A DNA stretch of 64,000 bases. It comes from Rhizobiaceae bacterium. GTDB lineage: Bacteria; Pseudomonadota; Alphaproteobacteria; Rhizobiales; Rhizobiaceae. The DNA is taken from contig JANQKQ010000061.1 of assembly GCA_028281105.1 (NCBI GenBank), positions 1-64,000 on the forward strand, written 5' to 3'. The notes beneath the pieces were generated by a model, which saw only the letters and a program-made list of their open reading frames with translations, was not told where the DNA came from and made no database searches. The stretch's first letter is position 1, and every line of letters begins with the position of its first letter. Below are positions 25,474 to 34,447 of the stretch, one piece after another. The translations under genes and the position numbers were made by a program.

Positions 25474-26553
25474 ATGAAACACAGAAAATCGCCGATGATG
25501 ACCAGCCGGCGCAGCTTTCTGGCGGGAACCGGCGCGGTGGCCGCCGGCATCACGCTGGCCCCGCACAAGAGCTTCTCGGCGGAAGACAAGGTGATCAATT
25601 TCTACAACTGGGACACCTATATCGGCGAGACCACCCTGGACGATTTCGCCGCGGCCACCGGCATCGAGGCGAAGATGGACCTGTTCGCCGACAATGACGA
25701 ACTGTTCGCCAAGCTTCGCGAAGGCAACCCCGGCTTCGATGTCATCGTGCCGTCGAACGACTATGTCGAGCGCATGGCCGTCGCCGACATGCTCTCGCCG
25801 CTCGACCACGACAAGATCCCGAACATCGCCAACATCGAGCCGGTGTTCATGGAGGCCGCCTTCGACCCCGGCCGCAAGTTCTCCCTGCCCTACATGTGGG
25901 GCACGATCGGCATCGGCTATCGCGCCGGCGCCGTCGACGGCGTGCCCGACAGTTGGAAATGGCTGTACGATTCGGACAAGTATTCCGGCCGCATCGCGCT
26001 GCTTGGGGACGCCTCGACCGTAATGGGCCTGGCGCTCAAATATCTGGGCTATTCCTACAACACGGTCGACCCGGCCGAGATCAAGCAGGCCGAGGAACTG
26101 ATCATCGCACAGAAGCCACACATCAAGCTGTTCGCCGACGACAACGGCCAGGACCTGCTGGCCTCGGGCGAAGTCAACCTGGCCCAGGAGTGGAACGGTG
26201 ACATTCTGCAGGTGCAGGAAGAGGACGAGGACATCGCCTATATCGTGCCCAAGGAAGGCGCGGTGATCTGGCAGGATTGCCTGTGCATCCCCGCGGGCGC
26301 TCCGCATCCGCAAAACGCGCACGCCTTCATCGACTACCTGCTGGACGCCGAAGCCGGCGCGGCGATCGCCGACTTCATCCAGTACGCCACGCCCAACGGC
26401 GCGGCCAAGAAGCTGATGAGCGAGGAATATCTGTCCAACCCGGCGATCTTCCCCACCGAAGAAGTAATCGCCAAGCTGGAGCCGGAGATCTATCGCGGCG
26501 AAGAGGTGACCAAACTGTTCGACGAGGCGTGGACGCGCATCAACGCCGTCTAG
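25474..26553 (+). CDS. Polyamine ABC transporter substrate-binding protein (PotD/PotF family)
   Basis: Periplasmic receptor of 359 residues. A Tat signal (TSRRSFLAG at about 10-18) precedes the mature start KVINFYNWDTYIGE, which is the canonical PotD/PotF opening. Conserved family segments include FDVIVPSNDYVERM and LPYMWGTIGIGY. AGGAGG 7 nt upstream fixes the ATG. It leads a run of binding protein, two permeases, ATPase and a GS-like ligase, and is divergent from the polyamine catabolic operon. Ligand likely putrescine or spermidine. Confidence 0.93.
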   Translation: MKHRKSPMMTSRRSFLAGTGAVAAGITLAPHKSFSAEDKVINFYNWDTYIGETTLDDFAAATGIEAKMDLFADNDELFAKLREGNPGFDVIVPSNDYVERMAVADMLSPLDHDKIPNIANIEPVFMEAAFDPGRKFSLPYMWGTIGIGYRAGAVDGVPDSWKWLYDSDKYSGRIALLGDASTVMGLALKYLGYSYNTVDPAEIKQAEELIIAQKPHIKLFADDNGQDLLASGEVNLAQEWNGDILQVQEEDEDIAYIVPKEGAVIWQDCLCIPAGAPHPQNAHAFIDYLLDAEAGAAIADFIQYATPNGAAKKLMSEEYLSNPAIFPTEEVIAKLEPEIYRGEEVTKLFDEAWTRINAV

Positions 26554-26564
26554 GTCCACATCAC

Positions 26565-26593
26565 GGCGCGGCCCCGCGAAGTCGGGCCGCGCC
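26565..26593 (+). other. Intercistronic hairpin after the polyamine-binding protein gene
   Basis: Perfect 10-bp stem (26565-26574 with 26584-26593) and 9-nt loop in the gap before the permease gene, with no T run after it. Such stems after binding-protein genes usually protect the 5' part of the message and raise its level over the permease part. Confidence 0.75.
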
Positions 26594-26620
26594 CGCATCG
26601 CAACGGCGAGCGGCCCGCAC

Positions 26621-27511
26621 TTGGACCATTGGAGAGATCATAAGCTGGCGTTCTGGGTCTTCGCGATCCCCGGAACCGCATGGCTGGTGGTCTTCTTCCT
26701 CGCCCCGCTGGCCATCGTGTGGGCGCTGTCGTTCGGCGAGAACATCTCGATCACCCAGACCCGGGTGACCGGCACGCTGGAGAACTACGGCCGCGCGCTG
26801 CTCACCCCGGTCTATCTGCAGGTCATCTGGAAGTCGGTCTGGCTGTCGGCGCTGGCGACGGCGGGCTGCCTTTTGATCGCCTATCCCGTAGCTTTCCTGA
26901 TCTCGTTTGTTGGCGCCAGATGGAAGATGATCCTGCTGGCGGCGATCATCCTGCCGTTCTGGATCAACCTGCTCATCCGCACCTATGCGTTGATCGCGGT
27001 GTTCCGCACCCGCGGCTTCGTCAATTTCGGCCTGGAATGGGTCTACGAGACCTTGTTCCTCGACCGGTTGTTCGGCCCGTTCCAGCCGCTGGAGTTGCTC
27101 TACAACAATTTCGCCGTCGGGGCCGGGCTGATCTACGTGTTCATGCCGTTCATGGTGCTGCCGCTATACGCCTCGATCGAGCGGCTCGACAAATCGCTGC
27201 TGGAGGCGAGCCTCGATCTGGGCGCCGGCCAGTTCACCACCTTCTGGCGGGTCACCGTGCCGCTCACCATGCCGGGCATCGTATCGGGCATCATCTTAGT
27301 GTTCATCCCGATGCTCGGCTCCTTCCTGATCCCCGACCTGCTCGGTGGCACCAACGCCCAGATGATCGGCAACGTGATTGAGCGCCAGTTCAAATCCGCT
27401 AACGACTATCCGTTCGGCGCGGCCCTGTCGTTCCTGCTGATGTACGCCACGTTCGCGGCGCTGGCGCTTCGGGCCTATGCGGCCGGCCGCCGCTCGGCGG
27501 CGCAGGTGTGA
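26621..27511 (+). CDS. Polyamine ABC transporter permease (PotB type)
   Basis: Inner-membrane permease of about 296 residues with six helices. The EAA loop reads LLEASLDLGAGQFTTFWRVTVPLTMPG. No ATG is available near the start: the frame opens with TTG at 26621, and a CTG at 26645 follows a better ribosome site (GGAGAG). The true start is therefore non-ATG and uncertain by a few codons. It is downstream of a strong hairpin and overlaps or touches the next permease gene. Confidence 0.9.
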   Translation: MDHWRDHKLAFWVFAIPGTAWLVVFFLAPLAIVWALSFGENISITQTRVTGTLENYGRALLTPVYLQVIWKSVWLSALATAGCLLIAYPVAFLISFVGARWKMILLAAIILPFWINLLIRTYALIAVFRTRGFVNFGLEWVYETLFLDRLFGPFQPLELLYNNFAVGAGLIYVFMPFMVLPLYASIERLDKSLLEASLDLGAGQFTTFWRVTVPLTMPGIVSGIILVFIPMLGSFLIPDLLGGTNAQMIGNVIERQFKSANDYPFGAALSFLLMYATFAALALRAYAAGRRSAAQV

Positions 27512-27513
27512 GG

Positions 27514-28350
27514 ATGGGCTGGTTGCGCGCACCGGCCGGCGGGCCGCTCGACTATCACCGGCGCTGGTGGCTGCGCGCCTATGTCGGCCTTGTATTCCTG
27601 CTGCTTTACGCGCCGATCGTCACCCTGGTGGTGTTCTCGTTCAACGATTCCAAGCGCAACATCGTCTGGCGCGGTTTCACGACCAAATATTACTGGAAAG
27701 CGTGGAACAACGATTCCCTGTTCGAAGCGTTCACCAACTCGCTGATGATCGCCGGCGTCTCCACGGCGATCTCCACCGTGATCGGCACCATGGTGGCGAT
27801 GCTGTTGTGGCGGTTCCGCTTTCCGCTCAAGTCGGCCTATGAGGGGCTGGTGGCGCTGCCGATCGTGGTGCCGGAAATCTGCATGGGTGTTGCCATGCTG
27901 GCCTTCTTCTCCCGCGTCACCGGCTTTCCCACCGACTGGCCCTGGCCGTTCAACCTGTCGGCGATCACCGCCGCCCACATTGCTTTCTCCTTCCCCTTCG
28001 TCGCCGTGGTGGTGCGCGCGCGACTGATCGGCTTCAACCGCGAGCTCGAAGAGGCCTCGCGCGACCTGGGCGCCAGCGAGTGGCAGACGTTCTGGAACGT
28101 GATCTTTCCGTATATGCGCCCCGGCGTGGTGGCCGGCGCCCTGCTCGCCTTCACGCTTTCGCTCGACGATTTCGTCGTCACCTTCTTCACGTCGGGTCCC
28201 GACACGCTGACCTTCCCGGTCAAGGTCTATTCCATGGTCCGTTTCTCCGTGACGCCCGAGGTAAACGCCGCCTCGACGGTATTGATCGCGATCACCATCG
28301 CACTCACGGTACTGGCGATGCGGCTGCAGTCGCCGGCCAGGGTCGGGTAG
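27514..28350 (+). CDS. Polyamine ABC transporter permease (PotC type)
   Basis: Inner-membrane permease of 278 residues, partner of the preceding permease. The EAA loop reads ELEEASRDLGASEWQTFWNVIFPYMRPG and the segment LDDFVVTFFTSGP is typical of PotC. A GTG at 27508 overlapping the previous stop is an alternative start, but the ATG at 27514 has a GCAGG site at suitable distance. It is followed after 4 bp by the ATPase gene. Confidence 0.92.
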   Translation: MGWLRAPAGGPLDYHRRWWLRAYVGLVFLLLYAPIVTLVVFSFNDSKRNIVWRGFTTKYYWKAWNNDSLFEAFTNSLMIAGVSTAISTVIGTMVAMLLWRFRFPLKSAYEGLVALPIVVPEICMGVAMLAFFSRVTGFPTDWPWPFNLSAITAAHIAFSFPFVAVVVRARLIGFNRELEEASRDLGASEWQTFWNVIFPYMRPGVVAGALLAFTLSLDDFVVTFFTSGPDTLTFPVKVYSMVRFSVTPEVNAASTVLIAITIALTVLAMRLQSPARVG

Positions 28351-28354
28351 CGCC

Positions 28355-29440
28355 ATGGGCCAGCCGATCATCGAAGTGCGCAATGTGACCATGGCGTACG
28401 GCCGCTTGAAGGCGGTCGACAACGTCTCTTTCGACATCGAGGCGAACGAGTTCTTCGCGCTTCTTGGCCCTTCCGGCTGCGGCAAGACCACGCTGCTGCG
28501 CATCATCGCCGGGTTTGTCAGCCCGACCAGCGGCCAGGTGTTCATCGACGGCCAGGACATGGGCCGCATCCCGCCCAACCGCCGCCCGGTCAACATGGTG
28601 TTCCAGTCCTACGCCGTATTCCCGCACATGAGCGTGGAAAAGAACGTCGCCTACGGCCTGCAGGTCACCGGCACGCCGGCCGCCGAGGCGGCGCGCCGGG
28701 TGGGCGACGCACTGGAACGGGTGGGCCTTTCCGATCTGCGCACCCGCATGCCGGACCAGCTTTCCGGCGGCCAGCGCCAGCGCGTCGCGCTCGCCCGCGC
28801 CCTGGTCAAGCAGCCCAAGGTGCTGCTGCTCGACGAACCGCTGTCGGCGCTGGACGCCAAGCTGCGCGAGCAGATGCAGATGGAACTGTCGCACCTGCAG
28901 GCGGATATCGGGGTAACCTTCATCATCGTCACCCACGACCAGGACGAGGCCCTGTCGATGGCCGACCGCATCGCGGTGATGAACAACGGCGCGGTCGATC
29001 AGATCGCCGAACCCTGGGTCTTGTACGAGAGCCCTGCCAACCGCTTCGTCGCCGACTTCATCGGCAAGGTGAACCTGATCGACGGCGAGGTCAGCGGCGC
29101 ACGCGGCGGCCGGGTCACGGTGGCGACCGCCGCGCTGGGCAAGGTGTCGATCCCGCACGACGGACCGGCCTCGGGTCGCGTCGCCCTGGCGGTGCGGCCG
29201 GAGAAGATCCGCATCTCGACCTCCAAACCGGGCGACAGGGACGCGATCGCCACCACCGGCACCATCGCCGACTGGGCCTATTACGGCGACAGCAGTCACC
29301 TGACCGTCGAAACCGGCGACGGGCACCGGCTCGGCGTCATCATCCAGAACGACACCCGCACCACCATCGACGCGATGGACATCGGCGATGCCGTCCATTT
29401 GTCCTGGTCGGCATCCGACACGCTGGTGCTCGACCGATGA
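28355..29440 (+). CDS. Polyamine ABC transporter ATPase (PotA type)
   Basis: 361 residues. Walker A GPSGCGKTT at 38-46, signature LSGGQRQR near 135, Walker B LLLDEPLSALD, and a C-terminal TOBE domain from about 240 that in PotA-type subunits takes part in regulation. It energises uptake through the two permeases just upstream. The stop overlaps the start of the GS-like gene in an ATGA, so transport and the first catabolic step are translated in coupling. Confidence 0.93.
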   Translation: MGQPIIEVRNVTMAYGRLKAVDNVSFDIEANEFFALLGPSGCGKTTLLRIIAGFVSPTSGQVFIDGQDMGRIPPNRRPVNMVFQSYAVFPHMSVEKNVAYGLQVTGTPAAEAARRVGDALERVGLSDLRTRMPDQLSGGQRQRVALARALVKQPKVLLLDEPLSALDAKLREQMQMELSHLQADIGVTFIIVTHDQDEALSMADRIAVMNNGAVDQIAEPWVLYESPANRFVADFIGKVNLIDGEVSGARGGRVTVATAALGKVSIPHDGPASGRVALAVRPEKIRISTSKPGDRDAIATTGTIADWAYYGDSSHLTVETGDGHRLGVIIQNDTRTTIDAMDIGDAVHLSWSASDTLVLDR

Positions 29441-30774
29441 GCGGCCCGGCAAGCGCAGAGGAGTTGAAGAAGTTCCTCGCCGCCAACGGCGACATCGAGC
29501 GCATCGAAGCGCTGTTTCCCACCATCAACAACGTCTATCGCGGCAAATGGGTGCCCGTCGGCGACGCTGCCAAACTTACCGAACGGCAGTTGCGCCTGCC
29601 CGTCTCGACCTACGCCCTGGACTCCTGGGGCATAGACGTTCCCGCCACCGGGCTGGGCGTCGTTTCCGGCGATCCCGACGGCATCGGCGTGCCCGTTTCC
29701 GGCACGATCACGCGCATTCCATGGGCGAAACAGCCGGCCGCCCAGGTGCTGATGAGCATGGACTTGGCCGACGAGACACCGTGCCCCTACGATCCTCGGC
29801 AGCAACTGGCCAAGGCGCTTGGATTATTTAAAAACAAAGGCTTAACGCCCGTTGTTGCGATAGAGCTTGAGTTCTACCTGCTGGCCGGCGATGATCCACC
29901 CAGGCCGGCGGTCACTACTCCACAAGGCAACCTGACCAATCTCGACCACATGCTGGCGTTTGAAGGCGTGCTGGCCGACATCCATCGTTGCTGCGAGGCG
30001 CAGGCGGTGCTGGCTCAGGTCACGCTGGCCGAAGCGGGCCAGGGCCAGTTCGAGATCAACTTCGCACACCTGCCGGACGCGCTACGCGCCGCCGACCAGG
30101 CGGTGCTGTTCAAGCGCATCGTCAAGGGTTGCGCGAACAAACACGGGCTACGCGCCACCTTCATGGCCAAACCCTTCGGCAACGATATGGGCAGCGGCGC
30201 CCATGTGCATGTGAGCCTGGTCGATGGCGACGGTGTCAACGTCTTCGCCGACGGTGAACCCGCCAACCCCAACCCGGCGCTGCACCACGCCATCGCCGGG
30301 GTACTGGAGACCATGCGCCTGCTGCAGGCGATCTTCGCGCCGAACCTGAACTCCTACCGCCGCTTCCAGCCCGATTCATTTGCTCCGTCGGCGGTCCAGT
30401 GGGGCTTCGACCATCGCGCCGCCGCCGTTCGCGTGCCGGCGGCCTGCGGCCCATCCGCCCGGCTGGAGCACCGGCTCGCCGGCGCCGACGCCAATCCGCA
30501 TCTGGCGGTCGCCGCGATTCTGGCAGGCATGTTTCACGGGATGGAAAACGAGCTTGAGCCGGGCCCGCCGATCGAACAAGGCGCAGGCGATCCCCCGCCG
30601 CTGCATCACGACTGGCTGAGCGCAGTGGAGGATTTCGCCGCTTCCAAGATCGCCAAGGCGACCTTCGGTGAGCGCTTCCATTTCGTCTACACCGCGCTGC
30701 GCCGCCACGAGATCGCAACGCTGGGTCGCAAGGTCACGGATGTAGAACTGGAACTGTATCTGGACGGAACCTAA
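29437..30774 (+). CDS. Second glutamine synthetase-family ligase
   Basis: 445 residues. The GS catalytic core is visible (GLTPVVAIELEFYLL, EAGQGQFEINFAHLPD, FMAKPFGNDMGSGAHVHVSL, LNSYRRFQPDSFAPS). The N-terminal beta-grasp part is short and divergent. It is coupled to the PotA-type gene by ATGA overlap, which suggests that it charges the imported amine with glutamate. With the enzyme at 23886 it gives two ligases in one island, perhaps for different polyamines. It is not a nitrogen-assimilating GlnA. Confidence 0.87.
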   Translation: MSGPASAEELKKFLAANGDIERIEALFPTINNVYRGKWVPVGDAAKLTERQLRLPVSTYALDSWGIDVPATGLGVVSGDPDGIGVPVSGTITRIPWAKQPAAQVLMSMDLADETPCPYDPRQQLAKALGLFKNKGLTPVVAIELEFYLLAGDDPPRPAVTTPQGNLTNLDHMLAFEGVLADIHRCCEAQAVLAQVTLAEAGQGQFEINFAHLPDALRAADQAVLFKRIVKGCANKHGLRATFMAKPFGNDMGSGAHVHVSLVDGDGVNVFADGEPANPNPALHHAIAGVLETMRLLQAIFAPNLNSYRRFQPDSFAPSAVQWGFDHRAAAVRVPAACGPSARLEHRLAGADANPHLAVAAILAGMFHGMENELEPGPPIEQGAGDPPPLHHDWLSAVEDFAASKIAKATFGERFHFVYTALRRHEIATLGRKVTDVELELYLDGT

Positions 30775-30792
30775 GCCGCCGACCCTGCCGCT

Positions 30793-31116
30793 CTATTCGT
30801 TGATCGGGATCCGGTACGGATTGGTGTCCACGTTGATCCTCAGGGCGGTGGAGGTGCCGTTGGCCGGATCCACAAACGAGAAGTTGTGCTCACCGAATTC
30901 CGCGGCGAACGTCACCCAGTTGTTCGCCGGAGCCTGGCCCTGATACTCGCCGTCGAGATACAGATCGAGCTGCGAACCGGTGTTGTTGTGCACCTCCACC
31001 ACCGCCAGGTGGCTGGAGACCGGGACAAGCAAGTTGCGGATGTCGCCATCGCTTCGCGCGGCTGCCCCCGATACGGCGACGAACATCAAGGCCGCGAAAA
31101 TCGTCTTCATCATCAT
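30793..31116 (-). CDS. Small secreted protein of unknown function
   Basis: 107 residues with a signal peptide (hydrophobic residues 5-20, ending AAA-R). The mature part is about 85 residues of beta-rich look with the segment LDLYLDGEYQGQAPANNWVTF and no cysteine. I recognise no family. Three ATG codons in tandem (31116, 31113, 31110) make the exact start uncertain, and the ribosome site is weak. It lies downstream of the TRAP permease gene by 50 bp and is convergent with the GS-like gene; it may be co-transcribed with the TRAP genes. Confidence 0.55.
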   Translation of the reverse strand: MMMKTIFAALMFVAVSGAAARSDGDIRNLLVPVSSHLAVVEVHNNTGSQLDLYLDGEYQGQAPANNWVTFAAEFGEHNFSFVDPANGTSTALRINVDTNPYRIPINE

Positions 31117-31166
31117 CGCGGCAATATGGTCGGCGAATATGTCGATGTGATGCCGACAATGTGGCG

Positions 31167-32489
31167 TCAGAAGAACCACCGGATCGGAAACAGGGTGATG
31201 ATCGGAAAGGCCACCAGGATCACCACTCGGATCAGATCGGAGGCGACGAATGGCGCGACCCCGCGATAGGTGTGGTTCATCGGCACGTCCCTGGCCATCG
31301 ACTGGATGATGAACAGGTTCATGCCCACCGGCGGCGTGATCAGCCCCACCTCCACGACGATCAGCGCCAGAATGCCGAACCAGATCGCCGCTTCTTCCGC
31401 CGGCAGGCCGAAATCCAGCGCCTCGATGATCGGGAAGAAGATCGGGATGGTGAGCAGGATCATCGACAGCGAATCCATCACGCAACCGAACACCAGGTAG
31501 CAAAGCAGCATCAGCGCCAGCACCATCCACGCCGAATAGCCCGACGCGGTGACCCAGTCGGCTAGCGCCTGTGGCGTCTGGGTGAACGCCAGGAAGGTAT
31601 TGAACAGTTGCGCGCCGAGCACGATCAGGAAGATCATCGCGGTCGCCGACGCGGTCGCCAACACGCATTCGATGAACGCGGCCCGGTTGAGCCCGCCGGT
31701 CGCCACCCCGTAGAGCCCGGTGGTGACCGCGCCTACGGCCGCTCCTTCGGTCGGCGTGAACACGCCCACATAGATGCCGCCGATCACCAGCAGGAAGATC
31801 CCCACCACCGGCCAGATCTGCAGCAGGGTCCAGAAGCGCTCGCGATACGGCTTGCGCGGCGCCAGTTCAGCCGACCCCGGCCGCACCCGCACATAGATCG
31901 CCACGGTGGCCATATAGCCGAGCGCCGCCAGGATGCCGGGCACCATGGCGGCGGCGAACATCTTGACGATATTCTGCTCGGTCAGGATCGCGTAGATGAC
32001 CAGGATCACCGATGGCGGGATCAGGATGCCCAGCGTACCGCCGGCGGCCAGAACGCCTGTTGCCAGCGAGCCCGAATAACCGTAGCGGCGCATTTCGGGA
32101 AGCGCCACCTGCCCCATCGTCGCAGCGGTGGCCAGCGACGAGCCGCAGATGGCGCCGAACCCGGCGCACGCACCCACCGCCGCCATCGCCACCCCGCCCT
32201 GGCGGTGGCCCAGCCAGTCGGCGGCGGCGCGGAACAGCTTCTCCGACATGCCCGACTTGGACGCGAACTGGCCCATCAGCAGGAACAGCGGCACGATCGA
32301 CAGCGAATAGCTGGAGAACGTGTCGTAGGTGAGCGACTTGAGCTGCGCGAGCACCACATTGGGGTTGCCCACCGTGATCCAGGTGCCGACGAAGCCGGTG
32401 ATCGCCATGGCCGCAGCGATCGGCATGCGCAGGAAGATCAGTGCCAGCATCACGACGAAGGCCGCGATCGACAGTTCCAGTCCGCTCAA
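31167..32489 (-). CDS. TRAP transporter large permease (DctM type)
   Basis: Inner-membrane protein of 440 residues with about twelve hydrophobic helices, the ion-coupled subunit of a tripartite periplasmic transporter for acids such as C4-dicarboxylates, sulfonates or sugar acids. The start is a TTG at 32489 that overlaps the TGA of the small permease gene; GGGGAGG lies 8 nt before it, and the chain then begins SGLELSIAAF as the family expects. The open frame continues far upstream but there overlaps the small-permease gene. Substrate not known; a sulfonate is an option given the operon at 37.7-40.9 kb. Confidence 0.92.
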   Translation of the reverse strand: MSGLELSIAAFVVMLALIFLRMPIAAAMAITGFVGTWITVGNPNVVLAQLKSLTYDTFSSYSLSIVPLFLLMGQFASKSGMSEKLFRAAADWLGHRQGGVAMAAVGACAGFGAICGSSLATAATMGQVALPEMRRYGYSGSLATGVLAAGGTLGILIPPSVILVIYAILTEQNIVKMFAAAMVPGILAALGYMATVAIYVRVRPGSAELAPRKPYRERFWTLLQIWPVVGIFLLVIGGIYVGVFTPTEGAAVGAVTTGLYGVATGGLNRAAFIECVLATASATAMIFLIVLGAQLFNTFLAFTQTPQALADWVTASGYSAWMVLALMLLCYLVFGCVMDSLSMILLTIPIFFPIIEALDFGLPAEEAAIWFGILALIVVEVGLITPPVGMNLFIIQSMARDVPMNHTYRGVAPFVASDLIRVVILVAFPIITLFPIRWFF

Positions 32490-33058
32490 TGCTCGGGCCT
32501 CCCCAGCACCGGGTCGGAACCCGACCAGACCTCGTTGAGGCTGCGCCACACCGTGTAGACGCACACGATCGCGAAGAAGGCGGCGCCCACCATCGCCAGC
32601 GCATAGCCGTACCAGACCGGCATGCCGAGGATGAAGGTGGTCTCCCCGTAGGCGAACTTCTCCCGCAGGCCCGGCCACAGCCGCAAGGCGACGACCAGCG
32701 CCACGATCGAAAGCGCGACATTGCCGGCCAGGCCGAACGCTGCGCGCACCCTCGTGTTGAAGCGGTTGATCAGGATATCGACGGTCACATGCCCGCGATT
32801 GAACTGGCACCATGGCAGAAAGGAGAATACCGCCACCGCGATGCCGGCCTCGACCAGTTCGAAGTCACCGGGGATAGGCCGCAGGCCCGCGAACACGAAC
32901 GCACGGCCGATGATGGAGACCACCGTCATCAACGCGATCGCGGCGAGGATGAATCCGCCGCACATGGCCAGGTAACGCGCCAACTCGCCGAGAACCCTGC
33001 CCACGCGCCGCTCGGCGTCGCGGGCCAGTCCAGAACTGTGGTGGATTTCGCTTGCCAT
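32486..33058 (-). CDS. TRAP transporter small permease (DctQ type)
   Basis: 190 residues with four hydrophobic helices and the DctQ motif region FSFLPWCQFNRGHVTVDIL. It joins the large permease to form the membrane unit. ATG at 33058 has GGAGG about 8 nt upstream; a TTG 15 bp earlier is less likely. It overlaps the next gene by 4 bp and follows the binding-protein gene after about 150 bp. Confidence 0.92.
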   Translation of the reverse strand: MASEIHHSSGLARDAERRVGRVLGELARYLAMCGGFILAAIALMTVVSIIGRAFVFAGLRPIPGDFELVEAGIAVAVFSFLPWCQFNRGHVTVDILINRFNTRVRAAFGLAGNVALSIVALVVALRLWPGLREKFAYGETTFILGMPVWYGYALAMVGAAFFAIVCVYTVWRSLNEVWSGSDPVLGRPEH

Positions 33059-33205
33059 CCAGCCGGCCTCCAAAGCGCATTCTTAAGCGCTGGGCGCGAC
33101 CGCGAACAGTCCTTTTCGACACGTTTTCGCGAGCGCCGGCGGCTTGATCTGATCGGATACGTGGAGGCGGGGTGCGGGCGGCCCGGAAGCCGCCCGCAGG
33201 TGACT

Positions 33206-34258
33206 CTAGTTCGAGTGCTTGGCGATCAGAGACCTGGCGTCCGACAGCATGTCGTCGCCCGGCAGGCCCTTGTCGTTCATCTCCGCGACCCATTGGTCGA
33301 CCAGCGGCGCGGCCAGTTCCTTCCAGCGTGCGCGCTCGTCGTCCGACAGGGTGTGGATCTTGTTGTCGGTGCCGGCGGTCACGTCGTGGCCGCCCACATC
33401 GCCTTCATCCATGGCGCGTCCGGCCCAGGCCGAGGTCTCGATGCCGGAATTGTCGTCGATCACCTTTTTCAGATCGTCGGGCAGCTTGTCGTAGCTGGCC
33501 TTGTTCATCGCCCAGATGAAATAGGTGTTGTAGAAGGCTTCGTCCCCGCCGATCACCGTGTGCGAGTCGGCCAGTTCATGCACCTTGAGCGGCGGCACGA
33601 TCTCCCACGGGATCACCCCGCCATCGACGACGCCCTTGGACAGCGACTCGGGGAACGCGGGAACCGGCATGCCGACCGCGGTGGCGCCCATCTTCTCCAG
33701 CAGCATGTTGGCCTGGCGCGACGGTCCGCGCAGCTTCAGCCCGTTCATGTCTTCGAGCGTCATGACCGGATCGCCGCGCTTGTGGATCACGCCGGGACCA
33801 TGCACGTGGACGGCCAGCAGCTTCACTTCGCGCATCTGCTCGGGCATGTATTTCTGGGTGTATTCCCAGGCCGCCCTGGACGTGGCCTCGGCATTGGTCG
33901 ACGACGTAAACGGCAGTTCGAACGCCTCGACTTCCGGGAAACGACCCGGCGTATAGGCGGGGATCGCCCAGCCGCCGTCGATCACGCCGTCACGGATCTG
34001 GTCGAACAGCGACGGGGGAGCGCCACCCAGCTGCATTGCGGGATAGAGTTCGATTTTGATGCGGCCGCCCGAATCGGCCATCACCTTGTCCGCCCACGGC
34101 GCCATGAAGCGCGCCGGCACCGAGCCCTTCGGCGAAATGAAATGCTGGAAGCGCAGGGTCACTTCCTGCGCCAGCGCCTGGCCGGCGGTGGAAAGCGTAC
34201 CGGTGGAAAGCCCGACCGCCGCGATGGCGGCAGCCGCCAATGTCTTTACAATTCTCAC
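33206..34258 (-). CDS. TRAP transporter substrate-binding protein (DctP type)
   Basis: Periplasmic receptor of 350 residues. The signal peptide ends near GQALA. The mature chain begins EVTLRFQHFISPKGSVP and has the DctP core including the conserved Arg region (LKLRGPSRQANMLLEKMGATAVGMP). The start is GTG: GGGAGGA lies 7 nt before it, while the ATG upstream in frame has none. First gene of the TRAP operon. A LacI-like palindrome AAGCGCTT lies just upstream (34276-34283). Confidence 0.92.
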   Translation of the reverse strand: MRIVKTLAAAAIAAVGLSTGTLSTAGQALAQEVTLRFQHFISPKGSVPARFMAPWADKVMADSGGRIKIELYPAMQLGGAPPSLFDQIRDGVIDGGWAIPAYTPGRFPEVEAFELPFTSSTNAEATSRAAWEYTQKYMPEQMREVKLLAVHVHGPGVIHKRGDPVMTLEDMNGLKLRGPSRQANMLLEKMGATAVGMPVPAFPESLSKGVVDGGVIPWEIVPPLKVHELADSHTVIGGDEAFYNTYFIWAMNKASYDKLPDDLKKVIDDNSGIETSAWAGRAMDEGDVGGHDVTAGTDNKIHTLSDDERARWKELAAPLVDQWVAEMNDKGLPGDDMLSDARSLIAKHSN

Positions 34259-34275
34259 GTCAGTTCCTCCCGTCA

Positions 34276-34283
34276 AAGCGCTT
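34276..34283. promoter_or_regulatory. Possible LacI-type operator before the TRAP operon
   Basis: AAGCGCTT, a perfect 8-bp palindrome with the central CG of LacI/GalR-type sites (AAnCGnTT), 17 nt upstream of the GTG of the binding-protein gene. A LacI regulator is encoded 2.4 kb away. Short, so chance occurrence is possible. Confidence 0.35.
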
Positions 34284-34447
34284 GCCGGCGGCTTGGCGCG
34301 TCGGCAAACATCCCTCTCAACATCGTACCCGCCGCGGTCTCAACGGCGGGCTTGATCGTGACCATACCGGTCGTTGCCGGCGTTGGATAGCTCCGAACGC
34401 GTGGTTGCATACGAAACTATTTCTGTCAACGAACCGGCCGGCCGGCG

